46,239 bases of DNA from Gammaproteobacteria bacterium (GTDB taxonomy: Bacteria; Pseudomonadota; Gammaproteobacteria; Xanthomonadales; SZUA-36), in assembly GCA_024279945.1 (NCBI GenBank), contig JAJRRA010000063.1, positions 1 through 46,239 of the forward strand, in the 5' to 3' direction. Below the pieces are notes generated by a model. The model was not told the origin of the DNA. It saw only the letters and a list, made by a program, of their open reading frames with translations, and searched no databases. Position 1 is the stretch's first letter. Every line of letters starts with the position of its first letter. This document shows positions 28,822 to 37,056 of the stretch, one piece after another. The position numbers and the translations under genes were made by a program.

Positions 28822-29922
28822 TCACAACTTGAGCGGCATCACGACATGCCGGTTTGAGTCATCACCTTTAACCGTAATCAGACAACTGCTGTTCGCGTCT
28901 TTTAACTCCATGGTGATTAACTCAGAATCAAGCGCTGTCAAGGCATCCAGCAGATAAGTCACATTGAAACCAATAGCAAGCTGATCAAAATTTAACTCTG
29001 CTTCCAGTTCTTCCACTGCTTCTTCGTGCTGGGGATTATGTGCAATGATCTTAATGGAATTTCCAGCGGCCTCCAGGCGAACGCCCCGGTATTTTTCGTT
29101 TGACAGTATCGAAGCACGCTGCAATGCGTGGGTAAAGCTTTCCTTGTCCAGATTGATGTGCCGGTCCGTACCCACCGGTATAACAGCACAGTAATCCGGA
29201 AATCTGCCATCAATCAGCTTTGAGGTAAAAATGGTGCCGCCTTTCACCAGTCGCACGTGATTCTTCCCCAGGGCCAATTCGACCCATTCATCGTTATCAG
29301 AAAGCATCCTGGAAAGTTCGATAACTCCCTTTCTCGGCACGATGAGCTGCCGGTTTTGTGGAACCCCCCGATCTTCTTCTAGCTCGCAAATTGCAAGACG
29401 GTGTCCGTCTGTGGCTACGGTTTTTAAACGACCGTCCCGAAATTCAAACAGAAGGCCATTCAGATAATAACGCACGTCCTGATTAGCCATAGCGAATGAA
29501 GTTTTGTCCAACAGTTTTTTTAGCGCAGTCTCTTGAATTTTAACAGTTTCCAGGGTTTCTACCTGATCAGTAGCAGGAAATTCGGTGGCCGGCAAAGTGG
29601 ATAAAGTAAAATGGCTTTTGCCTGACGACAAGGTCAATCTGTCGCCTTCCAGAGCAATTAAGATGGTTGCACCTTCAGGCAACATTCTGACGATATCCAC
29701 AAGCTTCCTGGCCGGCACGGTCGTATCACCCTCGGCAGAAATATCTGCTTTCACTGAAGCGACCAGCTCTACTTCCATATCGGTTCCTGTAACCGATAAA
29801 CGATTTCCTTGTGCAGCAATCAGAAAGTTAGCGAGCACAGGTAAAGTCTGTCGCCGTTCAACTACACCGATAACCTGGCTTAAAGGTTGTAATAAAACCT
29901 CCCGCTGAATACTGAATTTCAT
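28822..29922 (-). CDS. dnaN: DNA polymerase III beta subunit (sliding clamp)
   Basis: DnaN forms the ring that holds polymerase III on DNA and also binds mismatch-repair and Hda proteins. The 366-residue length equals E. coli. Recognisable parts are MKFSIQREVLLQPL, VLANFLIAAQGNRLSVTGTD, VATDGHRLAICELE and the C-terminal VVMPLKL, the usual end that forms part of the peptide-binding pocket. AAGGAAA precedes the ATG. It lies between the candidate origin and recF. Confidence 0.98.
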   Translation of the reverse strand: MKFSIQREVLLQPLSQVIGVVERRQTLPVLANFLIAAQGNRLSVTGTDMEVELVASVKADISAEGDTTVPARKLVDIVRMLPEGATILIALEGDRLTLSSGKSHFTLSTLPATEFPATDQVETLETVKIQETALKKLLDKTSFAMANQDVRYYLNGLLFEFRDGRLKTVATDGHRLAICELEEDRGVPQNRQLIVPRKGVIELSRMLSDNDEWVELALGKNHVRLVKGGTIFTSKLIDGRFPDYCAVIPVGTDRHINLDKESFTHALQRASILSNEKYRGVRLEAAGNSIKIIAHNPQHEEAVEELEAELNFDQLAIGFNVTYLLDALTALDSELITMELKDANSSCLITVKGDDSNRHVVMPLKL

Positions 29923-29983
29923 GATCGGTTTCCTTTCAATAATTATTTATATATTTATTAAAAACAGTAGTAATAGTAGGCTC

Positions 29984-29992
29984 TGTGGATAA
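29984..29992 (-). promoter_or_regulatory. DnaA box, perfect
   Basis: TGTGGATAA on the + strand, i.e. TTATCCACA on the - strand, next to the AT-rich part of the candidate oriC. Confidence 0.8.
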
Positions 29993-30112
29993 CAATAAAA
30001 CCATTTATATTCCTTTAAAAACAAACTGTTGATAATATCTGAACAGGGTATAAACCATTCCGTAAGCTGTACATTATCTGTGAATAAAAGTGTGGAATAA
30101 TATACTCAGTGC

Positions 30113-30121
30113 TTATCCACA
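30113..30121 (+). promoter_or_regulatory. DnaA box, perfect
   Basis: TTATCCACA, 45 nt from the dnaA stop codon; opposite orientation to the box at 29984. Confidence 0.8.
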
Positions 30122-30165
30122 ACATTTACTGTACTTTCACACATATTAATTCATTTTAGACCAGT

Positions 30166-31470
30166 TCACGCCGTCAGTTGCCGTACCAGTTTTGCCTTGT
30201 CCTCACGGACCCTGCCGTCAGTGTCACAAAGTTCCTCAATTTTACGACAAGCATACAGTACGGTTGTGTGGTCCTTGCCACCAAAAGCATCACCGATTTC
30301 CGGCAGGCTGTGCTCGGTTAACTCCTTGCTTAAAGCCATTGCCATTTGCCGGGGCCGGGCGATCATTCGAGGTCGGCGTCGACCCAAAAGGTCTGAAACT
30401 CGTAAATTGTAGTATTTTGCTACGGCTTTTTGAATGTTTTCAATGGTGAGCAAACGATCATGCACCAGAAGCAGGTCACGTAAAACCTCCTGGGCAAAAT
30501 TTTCAGTGATCGGCCGGCCGGAAAATTGGGAATTGGCAGCCAGGGTATTAAGCGCACCTTCCAGGTCGCGGACATTGGAACGCATTCGGCGCGCGATGAG
30601 GTAGGCAACGGCTTCATCAAGTTGCATGCCGCGTTCCTGCGCTTTGTTCATCAGGATGGCGACACGGGTCTCAAAATCAGGTGGTTCGATGGCCAGGGAG
30701 AGGCCCCAGCCAAAACGTGATCGTAACCTGGCTTCAATGCCATCGACCTCCTTGGGGTAACGATCACAAGTCAGAATGATCTGCTGTTGACTATCCAGCA
30801 AAGCATTGAATGTATGGAAAAATTCTTCCTGCGTACGTTCTTTTCCAGCAAAAAACTGGATATCATCGATCAGCAGGGCGCCAGCGGTGCGGTAGTGTTG
30901 TTTGAAGGCCTCCATTTTATTTCCACGCAGGGCTTGAATCATTTCGCTGACAAAACGTTCTGAATGCAGATAAAGAACCTTGATATGCTCATTTTGCTGA
31001 TGAATTAAATTACCTGCGGCGTGCAAAAGATGGGTCTTGCCCAGCCCTGTTCCGCCATACAACAACAAGGGGTTGTATGCCAGACCGGGTTTTTGGGCTA
31101 CTTGCTGTGCAGCGGCGTAGGCCAGTTCGTTTGATTTACCCTGAACAAAATTAGTGAAACGATAACGTTTATCCAGGCCGGTTGCGATGGGCGTCGTTGT
31201 CTTGCCGGAAGATTCAAGATAAGCCTCCTGGCTGCTGTTAACCTCGACGACCACCGAACTGCGGGCTTCACCCAGATGCTCAAAGATATCCCGGATCCGT
31301 TCCAGGTGATTCAGGGCAATATAATCACGGACGTACTCATTGGGTGACAGCAGAACGGACTGGCCTCGTTTTGATTTGATTTGCAAAGGACGAATCCAGG
31401 TGTTGAAATCCTCTGCCGGCAGTTCACGTTCCAGGTGTTTTACACAGGTTTGCCAAGTATTTGGGGCCAT
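30166..31470 (-). CDS. dnaA: chromosomal replication initiator DnaA
   Basis: DnaA binds DnaA boxes and opens oriC in its ATP form. The 434-residue protein has domain I (about 1-85), a short linker, then the AAA+ domain with Walker A LLYGGTGLGKTHLL (about 136-149) and Walker B ALLIDDIQFFAG. Domain IV has RPRMIARPRQMAMALSKEL and GGKDHTTVLYACRKIEEL, the box-binding helix-turn-helix and signature. The linker domain II is short, so the protein is 33 residues shorter than E. coli DnaA. The Shine-Dalgarno is weak. A perfect DnaA box 77 nt upstream suggests autoregulation. Confidence 0.98.
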   Translation of the reverse strand: MAPNTWQTCVKHLERELPAEDFNTWIRPLQIKSKRGQSVLLSPNEYVRDYIALNHLERIRDIFEHLGEARSSVVVEVNSSQEAYLESSGKTTTPIATGLDKRYRFTNFVQGKSNELAYAAAQQVAQKPGLAYNPLLLYGGTGLGKTHLLHAAGNLIHQQNEHIKVLYLHSERFVSEMIQALRGNKMEAFKQHYRTAGALLIDDIQFFAGKERTQEEFFHTFNALLDSQQQIILTCDRYPKEVDGIEARLRSRFGWGLSLAIEPPDFETRVAILMNKAQERGMQLDEAVAYLIARRMRSNVRDLEGALNTLAANSQFSGRPITENFAQEVLRDLLLVHDRLLTIENIQKAVAKYYNLRVSDLLGRRRPRMIARPRQMAMALSKELTEHSLPEIGDAFGGKDHTTVLYACRKIEELCDTDGRVREDKAKLVRQLTA

Positions 31471-31546
31471 TCCGGGGCTGGTCTTTATTTAATTTTACGG
31501 TTGGGCTATGCGTCTGACGCGCCGGGAACAAACAAGTCTAACCTGC

Positions 31547-31555
31547 TGTGGATAA
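31547..31555 (-). promoter_or_regulatory. DnaA box upstream of dnaA
   Basis: TGTGGATAA on the + strand, in the divergent dnaA/rpmH spacer (31471-31782). Its place before dnaA fits autoregulation by DnaA. The rest of this 312-nt spacer holds the rpmH promoter; I see no RNA gene in it. Confidence 0.7.
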
Positions 31556-31672
31556 CTTGACTACAGATTCGTGAACTTTGATCAGGAAACAAGCCGTTTC
31601 ACTGTCCGCACTTAATCCCTGGCGCTGTCGATGGTTCGGCTAATGAATCACTGATTAATTCTGCCTCATGCC

Positions 31673-31701
31673 TTGTTTCGTACGCGGATAAAAGTTAAAA
31701 T
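31673..31701 (+). promoter_or_regulatory. predicted sigma-70 promoter of rpmH-rnpA
   Basis: TTGTTT (31673-31678), a 17-nt spacer and TAAAAT (31696-31701). The predicted start is near 31708, leaving a leader of about 75 nt before rpmH. Spacing is optimal and both boxes are close to consensus. Confidence 0.55.
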
Positions 31702-31782
31702 TCTCCTCTTTTGTCGGCCGTTTGCAATTCCAAAGGGGTTGCAGGGCCTGGAACCGGGTTAATTCCTGAAAGGATCAAGATA

Positions 31783-31917
31783 ATGAAGCGTACATTTCAG
31801 CCAAGCCTTCTGAAGCGCGCACGCAGACATGGTTTTCGGGCTCGCATGTCAACCCGTGGCGGGAGAGCGATCATCAGAGCGCGCCGTGCCAAGGGCCGCA
31901 AGCGCCTGTCTGCCTGA
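31783..31917 (+). CDS. rpmH: 50S ribosomal protein bL34
   Basis: The 44-residue, very basic bL34 begins [20 protein letters not shown] and ends with GRKRLSA. It is a structural protein of the large subunit. AAAGGA lies 8-9 nt before the ATG. It sits in the classic rpmH-rnpA-yidC-mnmE run, divergent from dnaA. Confidence 0.98.
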   Translation: MKRTFQPSLLKRARRHGFRARMSTRGGRAIIRARRAKGRKRLSA

Positions 31918-31957
31918 TCGTCTGGGTTGGTTTTGGGTTCTGGCTGGCATCCTCCCG

Positions 31958-32407
31958 TTGAACAACCGGGCCCGGCACACGACACGATCCCATCGGGCAA
32001 CATTTCCGGTCTGTGCAAGATTGACAAAACCCATTGAATTTAAAAGGGTTTTTATAAACTCTACCGTCTCTTCAGATCATTTATTCAAAGTGTTGGCGCG
32101 CAGCAACAAGGGCAATTGTTCACGCTTGGGTATGGCGGTTTCGCGTAAAGTGGATCGGCACGCTGTGGGCAGAAACCGGATCAAGCGAATCGTTCGTGAG
32201 AGTTTTCGTCAATCGTTCAGGGGCATAACTCCAGAACCGGAGGCCCGAACCAAAGACGACCGCAACACCGCAGCAGCCGGCGCAGAAAATGATCCGGGAA
32301 TTGATTTCGTGGTCTTGCCACGGCGCCTGGCCACCACCACATGCAACCAACGCTTGTTTCAATCTTTGCAAACACACTGGTCGCGCCTCAAGCAGGAAAC
32401 AGGGTAA
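31958..32407 (+). CDS. rnpA: ribonuclease P protein component
   Basis: RnpA is the protein cofactor of RNase P, which trims tRNA 5' ends. The core is clear: RLTKPIEFKRVF, RLGMAVSRKVDRHAVGRNRI and the RNA-binding signature RNRIKRIVRESFR. The end differs from the usual: an acidic/Ala-rich stretch (about ITPEPEARTKDDRNTAAAGA) is inserted before DFVVLPRRLATT. The start is uncertain: TTG 31958 gives about 149 residues, no good Shine-Dalgarno is seen, and longer frames run back into rpmH. yidD, normally next, is missing; yidC begins 6 nt after the stop. Confidence 0.88.
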   Translation: MNNRARHTTRSHRATFPVCARLTKPIEFKRVFINSTVSSDHLFKVLARSNKGNCSRLGMAVSRKVDRHAVGRNRIKRIVRESFRQSFRGITPEPEARTKDDRNTAAAGAENDPGIDFVVLPRRLATTTCNQRLFQSLQTHWSRLKQETG

Positions 32408-32413
32408 AGACAC

Positions 32414-34135
32414 ATGGGAAATCTTCGACCGGCATTGATCATTGGATTGGTGTTACTTGCTTATACGCTCTGGATTGAGTGGCAAAAAGATTATGGACCG
32501 CAGCCGGTGGCCCCCTCTGCGGTCGAGTCGACTTCTTTCGCTGAGACGTCATCTGTCCCCTCGCACGACAGCCTTGATGCGACCGATCTGCCCCCACCTC
32601 CGGCCGATGAGACGTCTGCGGCGATGACACGGCATAGCGGCACAGAGCAGGATCTGCCGCTTGCCGGAAAAACGGTGGAAATGAAGGGGGCGAGCCCCTT
32701 CGTTACGGTGAAAACAGATGTATTGAATATAGAAATCGACCTGATTGGGGGAACGGTTGTTAGCGCTGAGTTGTTGGCCTACCCGGTAGTTCTCAAAAAT
32801 CCAGAGATTAAAGTCAATTTATTTTCCCGGCAGGGTGGTCATATGTTCATTGCCCAGTCCGGTTTGTTGTCTCAACAGCCGGCGCCCAATCACACCAGCA
32901 AGTTTCAGAGCGTCCGGCAACACTATGAACTGGCTGCCGGGGCGGAGGAAGTGCGTGTCCCGCTAAGCTGGGAGTCGCCGGATGGCCTGCGGGTTACCAA
33001 GACGTTTATTTTCAAACGCGATCGATACGACATTGAGGTCCGATATCAACTGACCAACAACAGCGCAGCTACCTGGACAGGCAGTCGTTATGATCAATTG
33101 CAGCAGTCGGTGCCGGGGGACGAAGATTCGGGCGGATTCACCAATCCGGGACGTTACAGTTTCCGTGGGATCGGGTTTTACAGCCCGGAAGACAAGTTTG
33201 AAAAAGTAAAATTTAAGGATATTGCGGAAGAACCATTCAAAAAAACTTTTTCCGGCGGTTGGTTGGCCATGATCCAGCATTATTTTTTCTCAGCGTGGAT
33301 TCCGCCGGCAAACGAGGAAGTAACTTATTCCACGCAGGAGATAAAGACCAGCGGCTGGCCACGCTACATCGCACGGGGCATATCGCCGCCGCAAAAGATA
33401 GCCCCTGGCGACCGTGGCGAATTCAGCAGTCGTCTTTATGTCGGCCCCAAGTTGCAAGACCGGCTGCCGGAAGTGGCTCCCGGACTTGAACACACGGTAA
33501 ATTACGGCATATTTACCATATTTTCCAAGCCGCTTTTCTGGTTGCTGGAAAAAATCCATAACGTTGTTGGCAACTGGGGCTGGGCTATCGTACTCCTGAC
33601 CATCCTGGTTAAAGGGGCCTTTTTCAAGCTCACTGAAGCCCAGTACAAATCCATGGCGCGGATGCGTAAGTTGCAACCACGGATAGACCAGCTCAAGGAG
33701 CGTTATGGTGACGACCGCCAGCGCATGAGCCAGGCCATGATGGAGATGTACAAGAAAGAGAAGGTCAATCCCCTCGGGGGTTGCTTGCCCATAGTGGTTC
33801 AGATTCCGGTCTTTATTGCGCTGTACTGGGTCTTGCTGGAATCGGTAGAACTGCGCCAGGCGCCATTCATTCTGTGGATTCAAAACCTGTCGGTCAAGGA
33901 TCCCTATTTCGTGCTTCCCCTGCTCAATGCGGGATTCATGTTTGCCACTCAGCGGCTCACTCCGGCAGCGGGAATGGACCCTCTGCAAAGAAAAATGATG
34001 AGCATGATGCCGCTGGTCTTTTCAGTGATGTTTGCATTCTTCCCGGCCGGTCTGGTGTTGTACTGGGCAACCAATGCGGGGCTCTCGCTGGCTCAGCAGT
34101 ACTACATTACACGCAAGATTGCTGCGGCGGACTAG
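32414..34135 (+). CDS. yidC: membrane protein insertase YidC
   Basis: YidC inserts membrane proteins alone or with SecYEG. The 573-residue protein has the N-terminal signal anchor (residues about 5-20), a Pro/Ser-rich linker and the large periplasmic beta-domain typical of Gram-negatives. The C-terminal insertase core has helices starting GWAIVLLTILVKGAFFKL, the LGGCLPIVVQIPVFIALYW segment, and the conserved hydrophilic-groove arginine within that core (KGAFFKLT...R in the following loop region is the usual area). AGG lies upstream of ATG. It follows rnpA by 6 nt and precedes mnmE by 31 nt. Confidence 0.97.
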   Translation: MGNLRPALIIGLVLLAYTLWIEWQKDYGPQPVAPSAVESTSFAETSSVPSHDSLDATDLPPPPADETSAAMTRHSGTEQDLPLAGKTVEMKGASPFVTVKTDVLNIEIDLIGGTVVSAELLAYPVVLKNPEIKVNLFSRQGGHMFIAQSGLLSQQPAPNHTSKFQSVRQHYELAAGAEEVRVPLSWESPDGLRVTKTFIFKRDRYDIEVRYQLTNNSAATWTGSRYDQLQQSVPGDEDSGGFTNPGRYSFRGIGFYSPEDKFEKVKFKDIAEEPFKKTFSGGWLAMIQHYFFSAWIPPANEEVTYSTQEIKTSGWPRYIARGISPPQKIAPGDRGEFSSRLYVGPKLQDRLPEVAPGLEHTVNYGIFTIFSKPLFWLLEKIHNVVGNWGWAIVLLTILVKGAFFKLTEAQYKSMARMRKLQPRIDQLKERYGDDRQRMSQAMMEMYKKEKVNPLGGCLPIVVQIPVFIALYWVLLESVELRQAPFILWIQNLSVKDPYFVLPLLNAGFMFATQRLTPAAGMDPLQRKMMSMMPLVFSVMFAFFPAGLVLYWATNAGLSLAQQYYITRKIAAAD

Positions 34136-34166
34136 GCCTCAGACTAACGGTTTTACTGGGTTTTAC

Positions 34167-35516
34167 TTGCTTACTGACACGATTTGCGCCATCGCTACCC
34201 CGCCGGGTGTCGGTGGCCTGGGGGTTGTGCGGGTATCGGGGCCGGACGTACGGGTGATCGCAGAAAACCTGTTCGGCGAGGTGCCGCCACCACGTCATGC
34301 GCGGCTGGCCGATTTCGTTGATGACTCGGGCGAGATAATCGACTCCGGCATTGTCCTGTTTTTTCAGGGCCCACGCTCATTTACCGGTGAAGACGTGCTT
34401 GAGTTGCAGGGGCATGGCGGCCCCTACATCCTTCAACGCGTGCTTGAGCGGCTTATCCAACTGGGTGCGCGCGCGGCCCGGCCCGGAGAGTTTTCCGAGC
34501 GTGCTTTTCTCAATGATAAACTGGATCTCGTTCAGGCTGAAGCGATTGCTGATCTGATTGATTCGGGGACACAAGCAGCGGCCCGGGCAGCACAGCGAAG
34601 TCTGCAGGGTGTTTTCTCAGAACGGGTAAATTCCTTGCGTAATACCTTGATGGAACTGCGTGTTTTTGTCGAGGCGGCAATTGATTTTCCAGATGAGGAA
34701 ATTGATTTTCTGGCTGAGAGTGATGTGCTTCAGCGTCTGGATAAAGTGCGGGAACAACTCAACGGCCTGTTACGCGAAGCGCGCCAGGGCCGCTTGCTGC
34801 GGGATGGGATTGTACTGGCCATCATCGGCCGGCCCAACGCCGGCAAGTCGAGCTTGCTCAACGCCCTGTCCGGCCAGGAAAGAGCGATCGTTACCGAAAT
34901 TCCCGGTACTACCCGGGACGTGCTGCGGGAGCAGATAGAAATTGACGGGATTCTCATCCATCTTGCCGATACCGCTGGTATTCGCGATACCAATGATCGC
35001 ATCGAAGTGGAAGGTGTTAAGCGGGCCCGCGAGGCACTGGAATCGGCGGATATCGTATTGCTGGTTGAAGATATGATTGCTGGGACAAGTGAGCAACAGA
35101 GCCTTGTTGCGGAGTTGCCGCCCCATGTCCGCTATATCCGGGTTGGCAACAAGATCGACTTGTTGGGTGCGGCTGAGCAGAACCGGGCATTCCCATCTGC
35201 GGCGCCGCCGGATGTCACTATTTCCGCAAAAACCGGGCAGGGGATTGATGCCCTCAAAACCAGGATTCTGGAGGAATTGGGGGCAGCAGACCAGGCAGAG
35301 GGTAGTTTTTCGGCCCGGCGCAGACATATCGAAGCGCTGAAGAGGGCAGGTCTCCACCTTGAGACCGGCCATACACGTATGGAAGAAAGTCTGTCGGGTG
35401 AGTTATTGGCAGAAGAACTACGACTTGCTCAGAATGCTCTGGGCGAGATCACCGGCGCAGTCCTGCCCGAGGAACTGTTGGGGGAAATCTTTTCCGGTTT
35501 CTGCATCGGTAAGTGA
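34167..35516 (+). CDS. mnmE: tRNA uridine-5-carboxymethylaminomethyl(34) synthesis GTPase MnmE
   Basis: MnmE works with MnmG to modify U34 of several tRNAs. The 449-residue protein has the N-terminal folate-binding domain (TDTICAIATPPGVGGLGVV), a helical domain, and an inserted G domain with G1 GRPNAGKSS (221-229), DTAGIRDT and NKID. It ends in FCIGK, which supplies the C-[IV]-G-K catalytic cysteine. The start is TTG; no ATG or GTG lies in frame nearby and the first residues fit the family. mnmG is not next to it: the ArsR/RND cluster follows instead. Confidence 0.97.
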   Translation: MLTDTICAIATPPGVGGLGVVRVSGPDVRVIAENLFGEVPPPRHARLADFVDDSGEIIDSGIVLFFQGPRSFTGEDVLELQGHGGPYILQRVLERLIQLGARAARPGEFSERAFLNDKLDLVQAEAIADLIDSGTQAAARAAQRSLQGVFSERVNSLRNTLMELRVFVEAAIDFPDEEIDFLAESDVLQRLDKVREQLNGLLREARQGRLLRDGIVLAIIGRPNAGKSSLLNALSGQERAIVTEIPGTTRDVLREQIEIDGILIHLADTAGIRDTNDRIEVEGVKRAREALESADIVLLVEDMIAGTSEQQSLVAELPPHVRYIRVGNKIDLLGAAEQNRAFPSAAPPDVTISAKTGQGIDALKTRILEELGAADQAEGSFSARRRHIEALKRAGLHLETGHTRMEESLSGELLAEELRLAQNALGEITGAVLPEELLGEIFSGFCIGK

Positions 35517-35552
35517 ATCCGGCCACGGCGACCGTCCTAAACACCTCTTGCG

Positions 35553-35578
35553 AAAAACCCTGACAGGCTTTCAGGTTT
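35553..35578 (-). terminator. intrinsic terminator of the rhodanese-RND-ArsR operon
   Basis: On the - strand ACCTGA and TCAGGGT pair around a 7-nt loop and are followed directly by a T-run (TTTTT). The arsR1 stop codon lies in the stem. It also faces the end of mnmE. Confidence 0.55.
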
Positions 35579-35906
35579 CGCAGTAAACCTCGTGCAACAA
35601 GCCGATCACGCTCATCGCCGGGCTGTCGTTGGCCAGGCGATAATAAATGGTTTGGCTTTCCCTCCGCGTTCTTACCAGGCCCTGTTCGCGCAGCACGGCA
35701 AGGTGCTGAGACAGGGCGGACTGACTCAGGCTGATGCGCTTGTTGAGTTGTCCCACCGACAGTTCACCCTCAGTCAGGACACACATAATCATTAGCCTAC
35801 TTTCATTTGCCAGGCCCTTGAGCAGGGTGACGGCTTCAGTAGCATTTTGCTGCATGGCGATAAAGTCCATGCCGCTGGTCTGTCTGGTTTTCAATGCTTC
35901 GTTCAT
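35571..35906 (-). CDS. ArsR-family repressor with SqrR/BigR-type cysteine pair (copy 1)
   Basis: A 111-residue winged-helix dimeric repressor. The recognition helix is LSQSALSQHLAVLREQGLV and the wing TRRESQTIYYRL. It has exactly two well-placed cysteines, C42 in LMIMCVL and C109 in EVYCET, 67 apart. In SqrR/BigR/YgaV the equivalent pair (C41 and C107 in SqrR) forms a polysulfide bridge that releases DNA. No alpha-3N or alpha-5 metal-binding motif is seen. It is the last gene of the operon behind an RND adaptor, with 82 nt between, and a motif shared with other promoters lies in that gap. Sulfide or persulfide sensing is inferred from the cysteines. Confidence 0.85.
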   Translation of the reverse strand: MNEALKTRQTSGMDFIAMQQNATEAVTLLKGLANESRLMIMCVLTEGELSVGQLNKRISLSQSALSQHLAVLREQGLVRTRRESQTIYYRLANDSPAMSVIGLLHEVYCET

Positions 35907-35936
35907 TGGTTTGACCGTATTTTCAATTTGTCCGAA

Positions 35937-35952
35937 AGGTATATATTTGAAT
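35937..35952. promoter_or_regulatory. candidate ArsR operator (site A, before arsR1)
   Basis: AGGTATATATTTGAAT, 30 nt before the arsR1 start. Its last 12 bases match those of the site before the rhodanese gene (read on the - strand) at 11 of 12 positions. It could permit autoregulation. Confidence 0.4.
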
Positions 35953-35988
35953 TAATGACTTTTTGTGCTGTGCCAGCAGGGCATAGCT

Positions 35989-37056
35989 TTACAGGGGCGG
36001 AGGCAGCAGTTGGTCACCTTCCTCGAGGCCGGAAATTACCTCGATCATGTCAGGGGAAATCTTCCGCCCGGCACGGATAAAGCGCCGGTCGGTATGGCCG
36101 TCATCAATCACCCAAACGATATCCAACTGACCATATTCGGTGACCAGCCCCTTGGGCACCAACAACAGGCTCTGGCGACCTGCCGGTACCAGCAGGCGGG
36201 CGTACATGCCCGGAAGAAGTTGTTTATCGTAATCAACGCGGGCTCTCACCATGAAGCTGCGTGATGCCGGGTCGGCGGCGGGAACCAGTTCTTCGATTTG
36301 GGCAGGCAGGGTTTTGGCCAGTGAAGGAATTTCAACTTCAAGCGTTTGCCCCAGTTGCAGGGGCAAAGCGATCGTTTCACGCACCGCAGCTTCAATTCTG
36401 AGGGAAAGAGGATTGTACAGGGACAACAGCTTGTCGCCGGGTGAGGCGGTGTCACCCGGCTCCGCATAACGTTCAACAACACGGCCATCGATCGGTGAAT
36501 GTATTTCGGTGTAACTGATGGCGACTTCAGCTTCCTTCACCGCCTGGCGGGCCGTTGCCAGGTCAGCGACCAGTGCGTCATGATTTGAGCGCGCTTCATC
36601 CAGAACTGCAACGGCAACCAGTTTTTTCAGCTGGAGTTGTTCTGCTCGCTTGAGGCTTAGTTTGGCTTCCTTGAGGCGGGCTTCCACCGCACGCACCTGT
36701 TCACTTGCCTGTGCCAGGCGCGCCTGCAGGTCTGATTTTTCCAGTTCAATCAGCAGTTGCCCCTGCTTGACGGTATCGCCCGCACGAACTGATATTTTTG
36801 TGATACGGGCCAATGTTCGAGATGAAATGGTGGTTGCCTGTCGTGCTCCGATGCTTGCCGGAACTGGCTCAGTTACCGGAATTTCGACTTTTCGCACCAT
36901 CCAGGGTTTGCCGCTGCCCGTGCTTTCAAGGGCTTGCAGACCGGGTGCAGTTTTGTCCCGAAACGAACCGGCCATCCATGCAATGATCAATAGCAACGTG
37001 GCGATTGAGATAAGGGAAAGAAACCATTTTCTGTGAATTGAAGTCATATCGTTCAT
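35989..37056 (-). CDS. RND efflux periplasmic adaptor subunit (HlyD/MFP family)
   Basis: A 355-residue adaptor that links an RND permease to an outer-membrane channel. An N-terminal membrane anchor (about 11-31) is followed by the first lipoyl half (ARITKISVRAGDTVKQGQLL), a helical hairpin of about 70 residues with coiled-coil character, and the second lipoyl half (SPIDGRVVERYAEPGDTASP). Beta-barrel and membrane-proximal domains follow. Its ATG overlaps the permease stop (ATGA), so the two are translationally coupled. No outer-membrane gene is in the operon; TolC at 9487 could pair with it. Confidence 0.93.
   Translation of the reverse strand: MNDMTSIHRKWFLSLISIATLLLIIAWMAGSFRDKTAPGLQALESTGSGKPWMVRKVEIPVTEPVPASIGARQATTISSRTLARITKISVRAGDTVKQGQLLIELEKSDLQARLAQASEQVRAVEARLKEAKLSLKRAEQLQLKKLVAVAVLDEARSNHDALVADLATARQAVKEAEVAISYTEIHSPIDGRVVERYAEPGDTASPGDKLLSLYNPLSLRIEAAVRETIALPLQLGQTLEVEIPSLAKTLPAQIEELVPAADPASRSFMVRARVDYDKQLLPGMYARLLVPAGRQSLLLVPKGLVTEYGQLDIVWVIDDGHTDRRFIRAGRKISPDMIEVISGLEEGDQLLPPPL

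Larger units (their letters stand above)
29923..30165. other. candidate origin of replication (dnaA-dnaN intergenic region)
   Basis: A 243-nt gap with strong AT richness, chiefly 29935-29975 (a plausible unwinding element). It holds two perfect DnaA boxes, at 29984-29992 and 30113-30121 in opposite orientations, and two with one mismatch, TGTTGATAA at 30027-30035 and TGTGAATAA at 30079-30087. Placement beside dnaA and within about 2.5 kb of two parS sites supports oriC. It must also hold the dnaN promoter. A second origin module before dnaA (31471-31782) has only one perfect box. Confidence 0.65.

Noticed and set aside
29254-29259. CACGTG core in dnaN as a third parS site
   Set aside because: The flanks do not form the TGTT/AACA arms. 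The same holds for CACGTG at 38175-38180.
31829-31957. Longer RnpA starting inside rpmH
   Set aside because: The extra residues come from the rpmH frame-shifted sequence and do not resemble RnpA N-termini.
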